From positions 1 to 64,000 of the forward strand of contig DAOTZV010000048.1 of the NCBI GenBank assembly GCA_034434235.1: 64,000 nt of DNA, read 5' to 3'. The position numbers and the translations under genes were made by a program. This document shows positions 47,524 to 56,153 of this stretch, piece after piece. The stretch's first letter is position 1; every line of letters starts with the position of its first letter. This DNA is from CAKZKT01 sp034434235 (GTDB lineage: Bacteria; Chloroflexota; Anaerolineae; CG2-30-64-16). The notes under the pieces were generated by a model that had not been told where the DNA came from, made no database searches, and saw only the letters and a list, made by a program, of their open reading frames with translations.

Positions 47524-47829
47524 CTACCACCCGGCGTCTTCGGGGAAGACGTTCACGTATTTGACGCTGGTGCGCGGCTCGGCCATCATCGGCGCGACGG
47601 CGTCGCGCCACCTGGCGTAATGCGCCGTCTCCTTGTGCCGGGCCGGGTCGTCGGCCGTGCGGTACACCTCGACCAGGATGAAGCGGGTCGGATCGTCGGC
47701 CTGTTGGATGACGTCGAAGCGGGCGATCCCGGGCTCCTGTACGCTCTGCTTCGCGTTTTCGACCGTGGCTGCGATGAACGCGTCGACGTATTCGGGTTTG
47801 ACGTGGACGTGAACCTGGACGATGAGCAT
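47524..47829 (-). CDS. ABM-domain monooxygenase-like protein
   Basis: 101 residues of the antibiotic biosynthesis monooxygenase/LsrG ferredoxin-like fold. Features are HVHVKPEYVDAFIAATVENAKQSVQEPGIARFDV, then RFILVEVYRT and HKETAHYARWRDAV. The last two carry the conserved His/Trp. Small proteins of this type often act on quinones or on sugar-derived carbonyl compounds. It is placed between an MFS carrier and an Fe-ADH, suggesting a short catabolic operon. Confidence 0.88.
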   Translation of the reverse strand: MLIVQVHVHVKPEYVDAFIAATVENAKQSVQEPGIARFDVIQQADDPTRFILVEVYRTADDPARHKETAHYARWRDAVAPMMAEPRTSVKYVNVFPEDAGW

Positions 47830-47860
47830 GGCACACTCCTCTTTTGCGGGTCAATCCTGG

Positions 47861-49054
47861 TTAGTTCTCGATCCGGGGCCGGAACTGGCCCGTTCCCAAC
47901 AAGCCCAACAGCAACGCGGCGAATGCGGTGACGCCGAACATGGGGCGGATGCCGATGAGCTGAGCCAGGATGCCGCTCAGCCACGGCCCGGCGAACATGC
48001 CGATCGCGTAGACGGCCTGATGCAGGCCCATGGCGGTCGCCCGTTCGTGTTCGGCCACATAGACGATGCTCATGCCCATCAGCACGGGATAGCCGACGCC
48101 GGTGGCGATCCCCAGGCAGATCTGGGCGGCCATCAGCGCGGGCAGGGAGGGCGCCAGGGCCGCGCCGACCGTGCCGAGCGCCATCAGCGTGAAGCTGAAG
48201 TAGGCCATGCGCGGCGCGCCGAAGCGCTTGACGGCCGCGGTGGCAGTCAGGTTGCCGCCGATGTAGCAGAGCAGGTTGACGGTGGTGAAGAGGCTCAAGA
48301 TGACCGCGTTCGCGCCGAGCTGTTTCGCCAGGATGGGCAGGAAGCCGAACGAGACGCCCCACACGACGTATTGCGCCACCGCGCTGAGGAGGGACGGCAG
48401 CAGGACGTCGCGGCGGCCGGCCAGGCGGGCCAGCCGGTCGAGCGAGGGTGGCTTGGCGGGCAACGGCTTTTCGGGCACGGCGACCGTCACCAGCAGGGCC
48501 ACGCCGGCCACGCCGGCCGCGACCATGAAGGGCAACCCATAGCCGCCCAGGTTGTTGAGCGGGCCGTTGCTCGAGGTCGCCAGGACGCGGCCGATGGAAC
48601 CAACAAGGGTGAGCAGCGAGCTGGCGCGCACGGCCTCGGCCGGCGGGAAGAGGCTGCTGAACGCCACCACCAGCGGCACCCAGGTGCCGGCCGCCAAGCC
48701 GGTGATCGCGCGACCGATCAGCACGCCGGTCGCGTCGCCGGCCGAGCCCATGGCCCATGCGCCGGCGGCCGCCAGCATCATCCCGGCCAGGATGAACGGC
48801 TTGCGCCGGCCGATCCAGTCGGACGCGATGCCGATCGGCAGCCGCACGATCGCCTGCCACAGGCCGTATTGGGCCAGGATCGTGCCGACCAGGGCCAGGT
48901 TGTCGGTCTTCGTCTGCGCGTAAGTCGGCAGGGTCGGCACGTAGACATAAAGGCACATCCAATAGAAGAAGACGACGGCCATGAACAGGACGAGCTTGAC
49001 GCGACGTTCGCCGGCCGTGCTGGCAGGGATCGAAGTTGAGGTCGTTTGTTGCAC
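47861..49054 (-). CDS. MFS transporter
   Basis: 397 residues, about 12 helices. RLPIGIASDWIGRRKPFILAG is the loop 2-3 motif. The start is a GTG (49054) with no strong ribosome site, and the true start may be a few codons inside. It is transcribed from a promoter at 49226-49255 across a leader with a CACGTGCC hairpin. The substrate is unknown; it probably serves the ABM/Fe-ADH genes downstream. Confidence 0.88.
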   Translation of the reverse strand: MQQTTSTSIPASTAGERRVKLVLFMAVVFFYWMCLYVYVPTLPTYAQTKTDNLALVGTILAQYGLWQAIVRLPIGIASDWIGRRKPFILAGMMLAAAGAWAMGSAGDATGVLIGRAITGLAAGTWVPLVVAFSSLFPPAEAVRASSLLTLVGSIGRVLATSSNGPLNNLGGYGLPFMVAAGVAGVALLVTVAVPEKPLPAKPPSLDRLARLAGRRDVLLPSLLSAVAQYVVWGVSFGFLPILAKQLGANAVILSLFTTVNLLCYIGGNLTATAAVKRFGAPRMAYFSFTLMALGTVGAALAPSLPALMAAQICLGIATGVGYPVLMGMSIVYVAEHERATAMGLHQAVYAIGMFAGPWLSGILAQLIGIRPMFGVTAFAALLLGLLGTGQFRPRIEN

Positions 49055-49172
49055 GTCGTATATCCGGGCTTTGCGAGATAGGCGTCCGGCGCCGACCAGA
49101 CGCCTGCAGTCTGATTGTTCAGTTGCTCATGCGCCGGTCGGCGCACAACGCGCGCTGAACATGAGCGACGCT

Positions 49173-49208
49173 CACGTGCCAGGAACTCTGCAAGATGCCT
49201 GGCACGTG
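49173..49208. repeat. CACGTGCC hairpin element, copy 2
   Basis: CACGTGCCAGG (49173-49183) pairs perfectly with CCTGGCACGTG (49198-49208), in the leader of the MFS gene. Confidence 0.85.
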
Positions 49209-49225
49209 ACGACGATTCTCAGGTT

Positions 49226-49255
49226 AGTATAAGCGAGGAGGCTACCGCCTGTCAA
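49226..49255 (-). promoter_or_regulatory. Promoter for the MFS-ABM-ADH operon
   Basis: On the minus strand TTGACA (complement of 49250-49255), 18 bases, TATACT (complement of 49226-49231). Confidence 0.75.
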
Positions 49256-49285
49256 ACGCAGCAGCCAATATCCGATACCCGATCT

Positions 49286-50371
49286 CTAATACCTCCGCCC
49301 CTCATCCAGCATCGCCAGGTAGTTGTCGAGCGGGATGTAGTTGGCCACGCTGTTGCCGGTGCCCAGGCAATAGCCGCCCCCCGGCATGCAGGCGTCCAGC
49401 GTCTCCCGCACGCGACGGCGAACGGCCGCTTCGTCGGCCCGGCAGAGGAAGTCTACGTCAATGCCGCCGAGCAGGGCGATGCGGTTGCCGTACTTGCGCT
49501 TGGCCTCGATCACCGTTTCGATGGTGTCCTCGAACGAATGGCGGGCGTCGATCTTAACGTCTTCGATCAGGTCGGGCATGATGGCCGTGAGGTTGCCGCA
49601 CGAGTGGAGCAGATAAGGCCGGCCGGCCCGATGCGCGTATTCGGCCATCCGCTTGTGTCCGGGGAGCACGTAGGCGCGCAGGTCTTTCGGGCTGATCAGC
49701 GTGCCGGTCTTGAAGCCCATGTCGTCGCTGCCCCAGATGATCTTCACCCGCTCGAACTCGAGGATGCGGCGGACGATCACGTCGTACATCTCGATCAGCT
49801 TGCGGCTGATGGCCTCCACCAGATCGCGCTGGTCGTACAGCGCGTAGCAAAGGGTCTCATAGCCCATGAGCCAGGTCAGATACTCGGCGAAGTGGGCAAA
49901 GCCGCCGGAGCCGATGACACACATGTCGTCGGGCAGGTTCTTTTCGTACCATTCCAGGTTGCGCGTGGTGACCTTGTGCGGATCGGGCCAGGGATAAGCT
50001 TCGAACTCGGCCCAGTTGGTGATGGGCCCGCGATGTTCCTCCATGTAGGCCCGGCCGCCGGCGCGGCGGAGCCCGGCCGTATCTTCGATCTGCGTCCGAC
50101 GCAACGGCATTTCCAGGCTATCTACGCCGCAGCGCACGTAGTCGTAGCCCAGGAAGCGCTGGATGGCCACCTGGCGTTTGAGGTCGAAGTAGGGGTCGGC
50201 CGGGTCGAGATCGGCGAGCAGGTCGTAGCGCCGGCAGATCGCCTCCTGGACCTCGGCGTCGAGAAACAGTTCGATGTAGTGGACGCGCTGCGGCGTGCCT
50301 TCGCGGCGGATGCAGCGGACAAGGGCCTCCCAATCGGGAGTGACATGGACGGCGAAGGGGCTCTTGGACAT
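49286..50371 (-). CDS. Uroporphyrinogen decarboxylase-fold protein
   Basis: 361 residues. The URO-D/MtaA barrel is recognisable by YLLHSCGNLTAIMPDLIE, a zinc-type HxCG motif as in MtaA/CmuA methyltransferases. HSFEDT and GGIDVDFLCRADEAAVRRRVRETLDA follow, and a late Cys lies in GGYCLGTGNS. The strict haem-biosynthesis signature at the N-terminus is absent, so it is not HemE. Such proteins are common in sugar or methyl-compound clusters of Chloroflexota with unknown reactions. It has its own promoter at 50416-50444. Confidence 0.85.
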   Translation of the reverse strand: MSKSPFAVHVTPDWEALVRCIRREGTPQRVHYIELFLDAEVQEAICRRYDLLADLDPADPYFDLKRQVAIQRFLGYDYVRCGVDSLEMPLRRTQIEDTAGLRRAGGRAYMEEHRGPITNWAEFEAYPWPDPHKVTTRNLEWYEKNLPDDMCVIGSGGFAHFAEYLTWLMGYETLCYALYDQRDLVEAISRKLIEMYDVIVRRILEFERVKIIWGSDDMGFKTGTLISPKDLRAYVLPGHKRMAEYAHRAGRPYLLHSCGNLTAIMPDLIEDVKIDARHSFEDTIETVIEAKRKYGNRIALLGGIDVDFLCRADEAAVRRRVRETLDACMPGGGYCLGTGNSVANYIPLDNYLAMLDEGRRY

Positions 50372-50415
50372 GGCTGGCTTCCTTCAAAAACGGGGTAAAA
50401 TCGTTTCCGGTGTGA

Positions 50416-50444
50416 AGTATATCACGGGCCCAACGCCCTGGCAA
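50416..50444 (-). promoter_or_regulatory. Promoter for the URO-D-fold gene
   Basis: On the minus strand TTGCCA (complement of 50439-50444), 17 bases, TATACT (complement of 50416-50421). Confidence 0.75.
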
Positions 50445-50445
50445 A

Positions 50446-50720
50446 GTGTTGCGGGCGATTGAAATCGCGGCTAAGGGGCGCTGGCGCCGCGGCACCCACC
50501 TGCGTGGGTGCACGTCGTCGGCGCCGCGGCCGCGTGTTGCGGGCGATTGAAATCGCGGCTAAAGGGCGCGCTGGCGCCGCGGCACCCACCTGCGTGGGTG
50601 CGCGTCGTCGGTGTCGCGGCCGCGTGTTGCGGGCGATTGAAATCGCGGCTAAGGGGCGCGCCGGCGCCGCGATGCCCACCTTCGTGGGCGTGCACCGTCG
50701 GCGCAGGCCGACGCCCAGCC
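50446..50720. repeat. 88-90-bp tandem repeat, three copies
   Basis: Units starting GTGTTGCGGGCGATTGAAAT begin at 50446, 50534 and 50624. Each contains GATTGAAATCGCGGCTAA and a hairpin GCACCCAC-ctgc-GTGGGTGC; the third copy is diverged at its end. The rest of the 50372-50976 gap holds GGTCGCCCAACCGCTT repeated twice (about 50746-50774) and the promoter of the ligase gene. No gene is seen. Confidence 0.92.
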
Positions 50721-50774
50721 GCAGGCTCCTTAGCTGCGACCTCGGTCGCCCAACCGCTTCGGTCGCCCAACCGC

Positions 50775-50802
50775 TTGACATCTCTCGCGAATCCCGTATA
50801 AT
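50775..50802 (+). promoter_or_regulatory. Promoter for acyl-CoA ligase
   Basis: TTGACA (50775-50780), 16 bases, TATAAT (50797-50802), giving a leader of about 170 bases. Confidence 0.85.
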
Positions 50803-50976
50803 CATCCCTGGTTGATTCATTTGCGCGCCTCATTTGTGCGCATTCCGTTCCCAGTCATGGTCCGGCGCATCTTCGGCGCCTCTCCAGCAGGTCAACGTTC
50901 GTGAAGCACCCGACGGCACGCGGCCATCGGGGTCGGCATATCCGGTCGTCTACATTTGCCCACGAAGGAGGACTGT

Positions 50977-52683
50977 ATGGAAAAGCCCTGGCTGGCACAC
51001 TACGATCAAGGCGTCCCCGCATCTATCGTCTACCCCCGTATTCCGCTCTTCCAGATGCTTGCCGATTCCGCGCGCAAGCATCCCGACCGGCCGGCCCTCA
51101 AACTGGTCATGCGCTATCTGGGGCCGTTCGCCCTGGGTGGCGAGCTCACCTATGCCCAGTTGTTCGATCAGGTGAACCGCTGCGCGGCGGCATTGCATGC
51201 CCTGGGCGTCCGCAAGGGCGATCGCGTGGCGCTGATGGTGCCGAACCTGCCCCAGTTCGTCATCAGCTTCTATGCCGCGGCCCGGCTGGGCGCCATCATC
51301 GTCAACACCAACCCCACCTATACCGGCCGCGAGATGGCGCAACAGTTCGCCGACGCCGGTGCCGAGACGGTCATCCTGCTCAGCCCTTATGTGCAGAAGC
51401 TGAAGGAGGTGCAGGCGCAGACGGCGATCCGGCGCGTCATCTACACCGATGTGACCGATTACGCGACGCCGCTGACGCGAGTGCTGGCGCAGCGCACGCT
51501 GAGGGCGCACGGCTTGATGGCCGATGTGTCCGCGGCCGAGGGGATCTATCGCTTCCGGCCGTTGCTCGACGCGCATCCCGAAGCGCCGCCCGACGTGGCC
51601 ATTGACCCCGATGAGACGGCCCTCTTCCAGTATACCGGCGGCACCACCGGCGTGCCCAAGGCGGCTATGCTTTCCCATTACAACCTGGTCGTCAACACGA
51701 TCCAGGTGGCCCGCTGGCTGCGCGATCTGGAAGAGGGCAAGGAGCGGGTGATCGGCGCCATCCCCTTCTTCCACGTCTACGGCATGACGGTGGCGATGGG
51801 CCTGGCGATCTACTCGGCCGCGCAACTGATCATCATCCCCAACCCGAGGCCGATAGATGGCGTAATGAAGGCGATCCACAAGGAGCGCGCCACCCTGTTC
51901 CCGGGCGTCCCCGCGATGTACATCGGGATCATCAACCACCGCGACGTGGGCAAGTACAACCTGCGCTCGGTCAAGGCGTGCATCAGCGGATCGGCGCCGT
52001 TGCCGATGGAAGTACAGCTCAAGTTCGGCGAGATCACGGGCGGCCGGCTGGTCGAGGGCTATGGCCTCACCGAGGCCGCGCCGGTGACCCATTGCAACCC
52101 GATCTACGGCGTCCGCAAGGCCGGCTCCATCGGCATCCCCTTCCCCGATGTCGAGGCGAAGGTGATGGATTACGAAAAGCTCGTCGAGAAGCCGGTGGGC
52201 GAAGAAGGCGAGCTGTGGGTCAAAGGGCCGCAGGTGATGAAGGGCTACTGGCGGCGGCCCGACGAAACCGCCAAGGCCATCACGCCGGACGGCTGGCTGC
52301 GCACCGGCGACATCGCCCGCGTGGACGAAGATGGCTATTTCTACATCGTAGATCGCCTGAAGGACATGATCAACGTCGGCGGCCTGAAGGTGATCCCGCG
52401 CGAGGTGGAAGAGGTGCTGTTCCAACATCCCAAGGTGCAGGAGGCGGTGGCGGTCGGCGTGCCCGATCCCGTGCGCGGAGAGACGGTGAAGGCCTACGTG
52501 GTGCTCAAGCCCGGCGAAGCGGCCACGGTCGAGGAGATCACCAGTTGGTGTTTCGAGCGGCTGGCGCCGTTCAAGGTCCCTCGCCAGATCGAATTTCGCT
52601 CGGAGCTACCGAAGACGATGGTGGGCAAGGTGTTGCGTCGGGTGCTGGTGGAAGAGGAAAAGAGGAAGCAGGCCGGGGCATGA
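50977..52683 (+). CDS. fadD: Long-chain fatty acid-CoA ligase
   Basis: 568 residues. It activates fatty acids to acyl-CoA through an acyl-AMP. The AMP-binding P-loop YTGGTTGVPKAAM, the EGYGLTEAAPVTHCNP block, GWLRTGDIARVDEDGYFYIVDRLKDMINVGG, and the C-terminal catalytic lysine segment LPKTMVGKVLRR are all present. Chain-length specificity is not readable. GAAGGAGG precedes the ATG. A perfect 14-bp stem follows the gene. Confidence 0.93.
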   Translation: MEKPWLAHYDQGVPASIVYPRIPLFQMLADSARKHPDRPALKLVMRYLGPFALGGELTYAQLFDQVNRCAAALHALGVRKGDRVALMVPNLPQFVISFYAAARLGAIIVNTNPTYTGREMAQQFADAGAETVILLSPYVQKLKEVQAQTAIRRVIYTDVTDYATPLTRVLAQRTLRAHGLMADVSAAEGIYRFRPLLDAHPEAPPDVAIDPDETALFQYTGGTTGVPKAAMLSHYNLVVNTIQVARWLRDLEEGKERVIGAIPFFHVYGMTVAMGLAIYSAAQLIIIPNPRPIDGVMKAIHKERATLFPGVPAMYIGIINHRDVGKYNLRSVKACISGSAPLPMEVQLKFGEITGGRLVEGYGLTEAAPVTHCNPIYGVRKAGSIGIPFPDVEAKVMDYEKLVEKPVGEEGELWVKGPQVMKGYWRRPDETAKAITPDGWLRTGDIARVDEDGYFYIVDRLKDMINVGGLKVIPREVEEVLFQHPKVQEAVAVGVPDPVRGETVKAYVVLKPGEAATVEEITSWCFERLAPFKVPRQIEFRSELPKTMVGKVLRRVLVEEEKRKQAGA

Positions 52684-52703
52684 CGTCCGTTTTGAAGTTG
52701 TAG

Positions 52704-52780
52704 CTGTAGCACAAGCCTCCGGCTTGTGCTACAGCGCGGAGGCGCAAGCCAGAGGCTTCGCAAGCCAGAGGCTTGCGTTA
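52704..52780. repeat. Palindromic repeat cluster after fadD
   Basis: CTGTAGCACAAGCC (52704-52717) pairs perfectly with GGCTTGTGCTACAG (52721-52734). Two further GCAAGCC-aga-GGCTT(G)C units follow to 52780. It could end fadD transcription, though no T-run follows. Confidence 0.8.
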
Positions 52781-52864
52781 CAATTTATAATGCGGGGGCG
52801 CGCTTGCTTCATTTCCCATCTTCTGCTATTCTTATATCTTAATTCCAGGCACACGAGCAACAAG

Positions 52865-53854
52865 TTGGCAGATACTACCCTTCCCACTTACAAAGTTATC
52901 GTCAATCCGTTGTCGGGCCGGGGCAACGGCGCGCGGGCCAGGGAACCGGTGCGCCGCGTGCTCGACGCGGCCGGAGTGCGCTACGACATAGTCGAAACGC
53001 GCGGGCCCGGCCACGCCACCGAGCTGGCGCGCGAAGCCGTGTTGGCCGGCTGGGATGTCGTCGTGTCGGTCGGCGGCGACGGCACGGCGCACGAGGCGCT
53101 CCAGGGGCTGGTCCAGGCGGCCCAGATCACCGGCGCATGGCAGGCTGGCCAGGCGGTCGGCACGTTGGGCCTGGTGCCCATCGGCACCGGCAACGATTAC
53201 GCCTGGCGGCTCGATCTGCCGGAGAGAGATCCCGAAGCCGCCTGTCGCATCCTGTTGGAGGATCGCCGCACGCAGGTCGACCTGGGCGTGGTGACCGACG
53301 AGGCCGGTCGCAGCGAGTTCTTCCTCAATCATCTGGGCGCCGGCTTCGAGGCCGCCACCCTGATCGAGAGCCTGAAGCTGCGCCGGCTGCGCGGCTTTCT
53401 GCTCTACCTGTCGGCCGTGTTGCGCGTCATTCCGCGCTATAGCCGCGGCTGGGAGATGGCCATCTCGCAGAACGGCACGGCGCCGCAAGCGCGGCCGTTG
53501 ATCCTGGCTTCCGTAGCCAACGGCGGCCGCACCGGCGGCGGCTTCAAGATGGCGCCCCATGCCCGGCTCGACGACGGCGAACTGGACCTGGTATGCGGCC
53601 ACACGCCCAACCCGATCGTTACCCTGTGGCTGTTGCCGCATGTGATCCGGGGCACCCATCTGTCCAAGAAACGCTATGTCAGCGCGTCGCGGGCGGCCGA
53701 GATGGTGATCGAGGCGCCCGGCGGCGTGCCGGTGCACCTGGACGGCGAGGTGTTCCGCACCGACGCCCGCCGATTGGAGATTCGCACGTTGCCCGGCCGC
53801 CTGCGCGTCGTCACGGGGGCGGCCGCCGCCGTGAAACCGGGCGCTTCTGCGTAA
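52865..53854 (+). CDS. Diacylglycerol kinase-fold lipid kinase
   Basis: About 329 residues. The DAGK catalytic domain has VIVNPLSGRGNG, VVSVGGDGTAHEAL (GGDGT nucleotide loop), PIGTGNDYAW, and the C-terminal DGELDLV and VHLDGEVF. Members phosphorylate diacylglycerol, sphingoid bases or undecaprenol-like lipids. The start is uncertain: the TTG at 52865 begins right before the first conserved strand. An ATG at 52790 overlaps a -10-like TATAAT (52786-52791) and lies in repeat-flanking DNA. Confidence 0.85.
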   Translation: MADTTLPTYKVIVNPLSGRGNGARAREPVRRVLDAAGVRYDIVETRGPGHATELAREAVLAGWDVVVSVGGDGTAHEALQGLVQAAQITGAWQAGQAVGTLGLVPIGTGNDYAWRLDLPERDPEAACRILLEDRRTQVDLGVVTDEAGRSEFFLNHLGAGFEAATLIESLKLRRLRGFLLYLSAVLRVIPRYSRGWEMAISQNGTAPQARPLILASVANGGRTGGGFKMAPHARLDDGELDLVCGHTPNPIVTLWLLPHVIRGTHLSKKRYVSASRAAEMVIEAPGGVPVHLDGEVFRTDARRLEIRTLPGRLRVVTGAAAAVKPGASA

Positions 53855-53881
53855 TTGTTCATGCCGCACGCGGCGCATGAT

Positions 53882-54020
53882 AATAGGGCCGCGGATCAAC
53901 GCGGGTGGATGCGGATTCTGGTCTTTTGAGAATAGGGCCGCGGATCAACACGGGTGGACGCGGATTCTGGTCTTTTGAGAATAGAGCCGCGGATCAACAC
54001 GGGTGGACGCGGATTCTGTG
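53882..54020. repeat. About 49-bp tandem repeat, three copies
   Basis: Units AATAGGGCCGCGGATCAAC followed by the GGGTGGACGCGGATTCTG segment begin near 53882, 53931 and 53980, the last one diverging after GATTCTG. The repeat lies in the gap before the DUF554 gene. Confidence 0.92.
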
Positions 54021-54086
54021 GTTTTTATCGGTGTTTATCCGCGTTCATGCGTGGCCTGTTCTCGGCACGATATGAGGAGATCGAAC

Positions 54087-54827
54087 GTGCATTTTCCGAT
54101 CACCGGCACCCTCATCAACACCGTCACCGTCATCGTGGGTGCAAGCACGGGCGTTTTCCTGGGCAACCGCCTCCCCGAAAAGATGCGCCAGACGGTGCTC
54201 AGCGGCCTGGGCCTGATGACCCTGGTCCTGGGCATGACGATGGCGATCCAGACCAGGAACGCGCTGATCCCGCTTTTCAGCGTGCTCATCGGCGGGATCA
54301 TCGGGGAGGCGCTGCACATCGAAGATGGGTTGGAGCGGTTGGGCCGCTGGTTTGAGGCCCGGTTCGGCCAACGTCAGGCCGCGCCGGCCGGCCGTGCGCC
54401 CATCACGCAAGGTTTCATTACCGCCAGCCTGGTATTTTGCGTCGGCCCTATGACGATCCTGGGCTCGATCCAGGACGGCTTGATGGGCGATTTCACGTTG
54501 CTGACGATCAAGGCGACCCTGGACGCCTTTGCCGGCATGGCCCTGGCCGCCTCCCTCGGCGCGGGGGTGATCCTTTCCGCGCTGACGGTGTTCGGCTTCC
54601 AGGCCGCGCTGAGCCTGCTGGCGCTGCTCTTCGGCGCGGCGCTGGGCGGCGTGACGCGCGAAACCTTGTGGGTGGTGGAGATGACCGCCACCGGCGGCGT
54701 GGTGATCTTGAGCATTGGCTTCCTGCTCCTGGACATCAAGCGTATCCGCGCGGCCAACCTGTTGCCCGCGATCTTTGTGGCCCCGGCGCTCGTGCTCGTG
54801 CTGGGCCGTTTGGGGATCACGCTCTGA
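54087..54827 (+). CDS. DUF554 membrane protein
   Basis: 246 residues with about seven membrane segments. GTLINTVTVIVGASTGVFLG and SLVFCVGPMTILGSIQDGL are characteristic of the DUF554 family, whose function is unknown (transport suspected). The GTG at 54087 with GAGGAGA upstream gives the usual family start; an ATG at 54072 would lie inside that ribosome site. The stop overlaps the next start (TGATG). Confidence 0.85.
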   Translation: MHFPITGTLINTVTVIVGASTGVFLGNRLPEKMRQTVLSGLGLMTLVLGMTMAIQTRNALIPLFSVLIGGIIGEALHIEDGLERLGRWFEARFGQRQAAPAGRAPITQGFITASLVFCVGPMTILGSIQDGLMGDFTLLTIKATLDAFAGMALAASLGAGVILSALTVFGFQAALSLLALLFGAALGGVTRETLWVVEMTATGGVVILSIGFLLLDIKRIRAANLLPAIFVAPALVLVLGRLGITL

Positions 54828-55369
54828 TGGACGATCCGCTGCTCGTCGTGTTCGCCGGCCTTCCGGGCACGGGCAAGAGTACCCTGGCCCGGGCACTGGC
54901 GCGCGAGCTGCGCGCGGTGTATCTGGACAAGGATACGATCAAAAATTGCGTCGTGCGGCTGGGGGCCGAGATGAAGCTGGATCAGGCCGAGCGCCTGGCC
55001 GGCGCGCTCTCGTACGAGTTGTTGGTCGAGCTGGCGCGCGACAACCTGACCCTGGGCCTGCCGGTGGTGATAGATAGCCCCGCCGCCTACCAGCTCTTTC
55101 GCGACCGGGTCAAGGCCGTCGCCCGTGCGCTCAAGGCCGACCTGAAGTTGATCGAATGCATCTGTACCGACGAGCGCATGTTGCGCGAGCGCGTGGAAGG
55201 CCGGGCGCGCGACCTGCCGGCGCACCAGGCGACCGATTGGGAGACATTCCAGCGCGACCGAAGCCGTTTCGAGCGCATCAGCGACCCGCGGCTGATCGTG
55301 GACACGGCTGAACCGGAGGCCATTAACCTGCGCAAGATCCGCGCCTACCTGGGAAGAGCCGCACAATAG
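54827..55369 (+). CDS. P-loop kinase, zeta-toxin/AAA_33 type
   Basis: 180 residues. Walker A AGLPGTGKST is followed by YLDKDTIKN, the typical substrate Asp of small-molecule kinases, and by an Arg-rich lid (DERMLRERVEGRARD). Members phosphorylate nucleosides, sugars or antibiotics. It overlaps the DUF554 stop by one base and is not accompanied by an epsilon antitoxin, so a toxin role is unlikely. Confidence 0.85.
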   Translation: MDDPLLVVFAGLPGTGKSTLARALARELRAVYLDKDTIKNCVVRLGAEMKLDQAERLAGALSYELLVELARDNLTLGLPVVIDSPAAYQLFRDRVKAVARALKADLKLIECICTDERMLRERVEGRARDLPAHQATDWETFQRDRSRFERISDPRLIVDTAEPEAINLRKIRAYLGRAAQ

Positions 55370-55379
55370 AAGGAGTTCG

Positions 55380-56153
55380 ATGCCAGCAATTCAAGTAGTC
55401 CTGTTCGACCTGGGCGGTACCTTGTTGCACTACGATCAGCCGCCCGAGAATGCGATGGATGTGCTGAACGCCAAAGGGATGCGCGCGTTTCTGGCCGCGG
55501 CGGCCAGGGCCGGCGCGCGGGTGCCCGATCCCGAGCTGGCCGTGCGCGCGGTCGGCCGCATGGCCGCCGCGATGGAAGCCAAGGCCCGGCGTACCCACTA
55601 CGCCAACACGGCCGAAGAGATCATCCGCGACGGGCTGGAGGCGGTCAACGTTCGCCTGACGGCCAAAGCATGGGACGCCGGCCTGGCGGCCTATTACGAG
55701 GTGATCTCCTCGGTCGTCAAGCCGGTCGACGGCGATCCGCGCGGGGTGCTCGCCAGGTTGTTCGAACAGGGCCGCGGCCTGGGGTTGGTCTCCAACACCT
55801 TCTGGCCGCCGGCCCTGCACGACGCCGACCTGGCCCGCTTCGGCCTGTTGGAGTACCTGCCGGTGCGCGTCTACTCCAGCACGTTCGGCATGGTCAAGCC
55901 CCACCCCACGATCTATCGCCACGCGCTCGACCGGCTCGACGTTGCCCCGGCCGAAGCGGTCTTCGTCGGCGACCGGCTCGACGTGGACATCGCCGGGCCG
56001 CAGAAGATCGGCATGCGGGCGGTCTTGCTCGCGTCGCCGTTTCGCGCCGAGGAAGACGATCAGATTGTTCCGGACGCAAGAATCAACCTCATTGACGATC
56101 TGCCCGCCTTGCTCGAAGAATGGGATCGGGTATTGGAGGCCCCGCGCTTTTGA
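55380..56153 (+). CDS. HAD-family phosphatase
   Basis: 257 residues. Motif I is FDLGGTLL (nucleophile Asp), motif II VSNT, motif III lysine in MVKPHP, and motif IV GDRLDVDIAG. Position four of motif I is Gly instead of the second Asp of most HAD phosphatases, as in a known subset (DxGGT). The substrate is unknown. It follows the P-loop kinase by 10 bases and overlaps the next gene by one base. Confidence 0.88.
   Translation: MPAIQVVLFDLGGTLLHYDQPPENAMDVLNAKGMRAFLAAAARAGARVPDPELAVRAVGRMAAAMEAKARRTHYANTAEEIIRDGLEAVNVRLTAKAWDAGLAAYYEVISSVVKPVDGDPRGVLARLFEQGRGLGLVSNTFWPPALHDADLARFGLLEYLPVRVYSSTFGMVKPHPTIYRHALDRLDVAPAEAVFVGDRLDVDIAGPQKIGMRAVLLASPFRAEEDDQIVPDARINLIDDLPALLEEWDRVLEAPRF

Noticed and set aside
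49286..50371. hemE (haem biosynthesis uroporphyrinogen decarboxylase)
   Set aside because: The N-terminal HemE substrate signature is missing and an HxCG zinc-type motif is present instead; no haem genes nearby.
50446..50720. Possible CRISPR array with long spacers
   Set aside because: The full 88-90 bases are conserved between copies, including the parts that would be spacers.
54827..55369. Zeta toxin of an epsilon-zeta system
   Set aside because: Only the generic P-loop kinase pattern is present and no epsilon-type antitoxin gene is adjacent.
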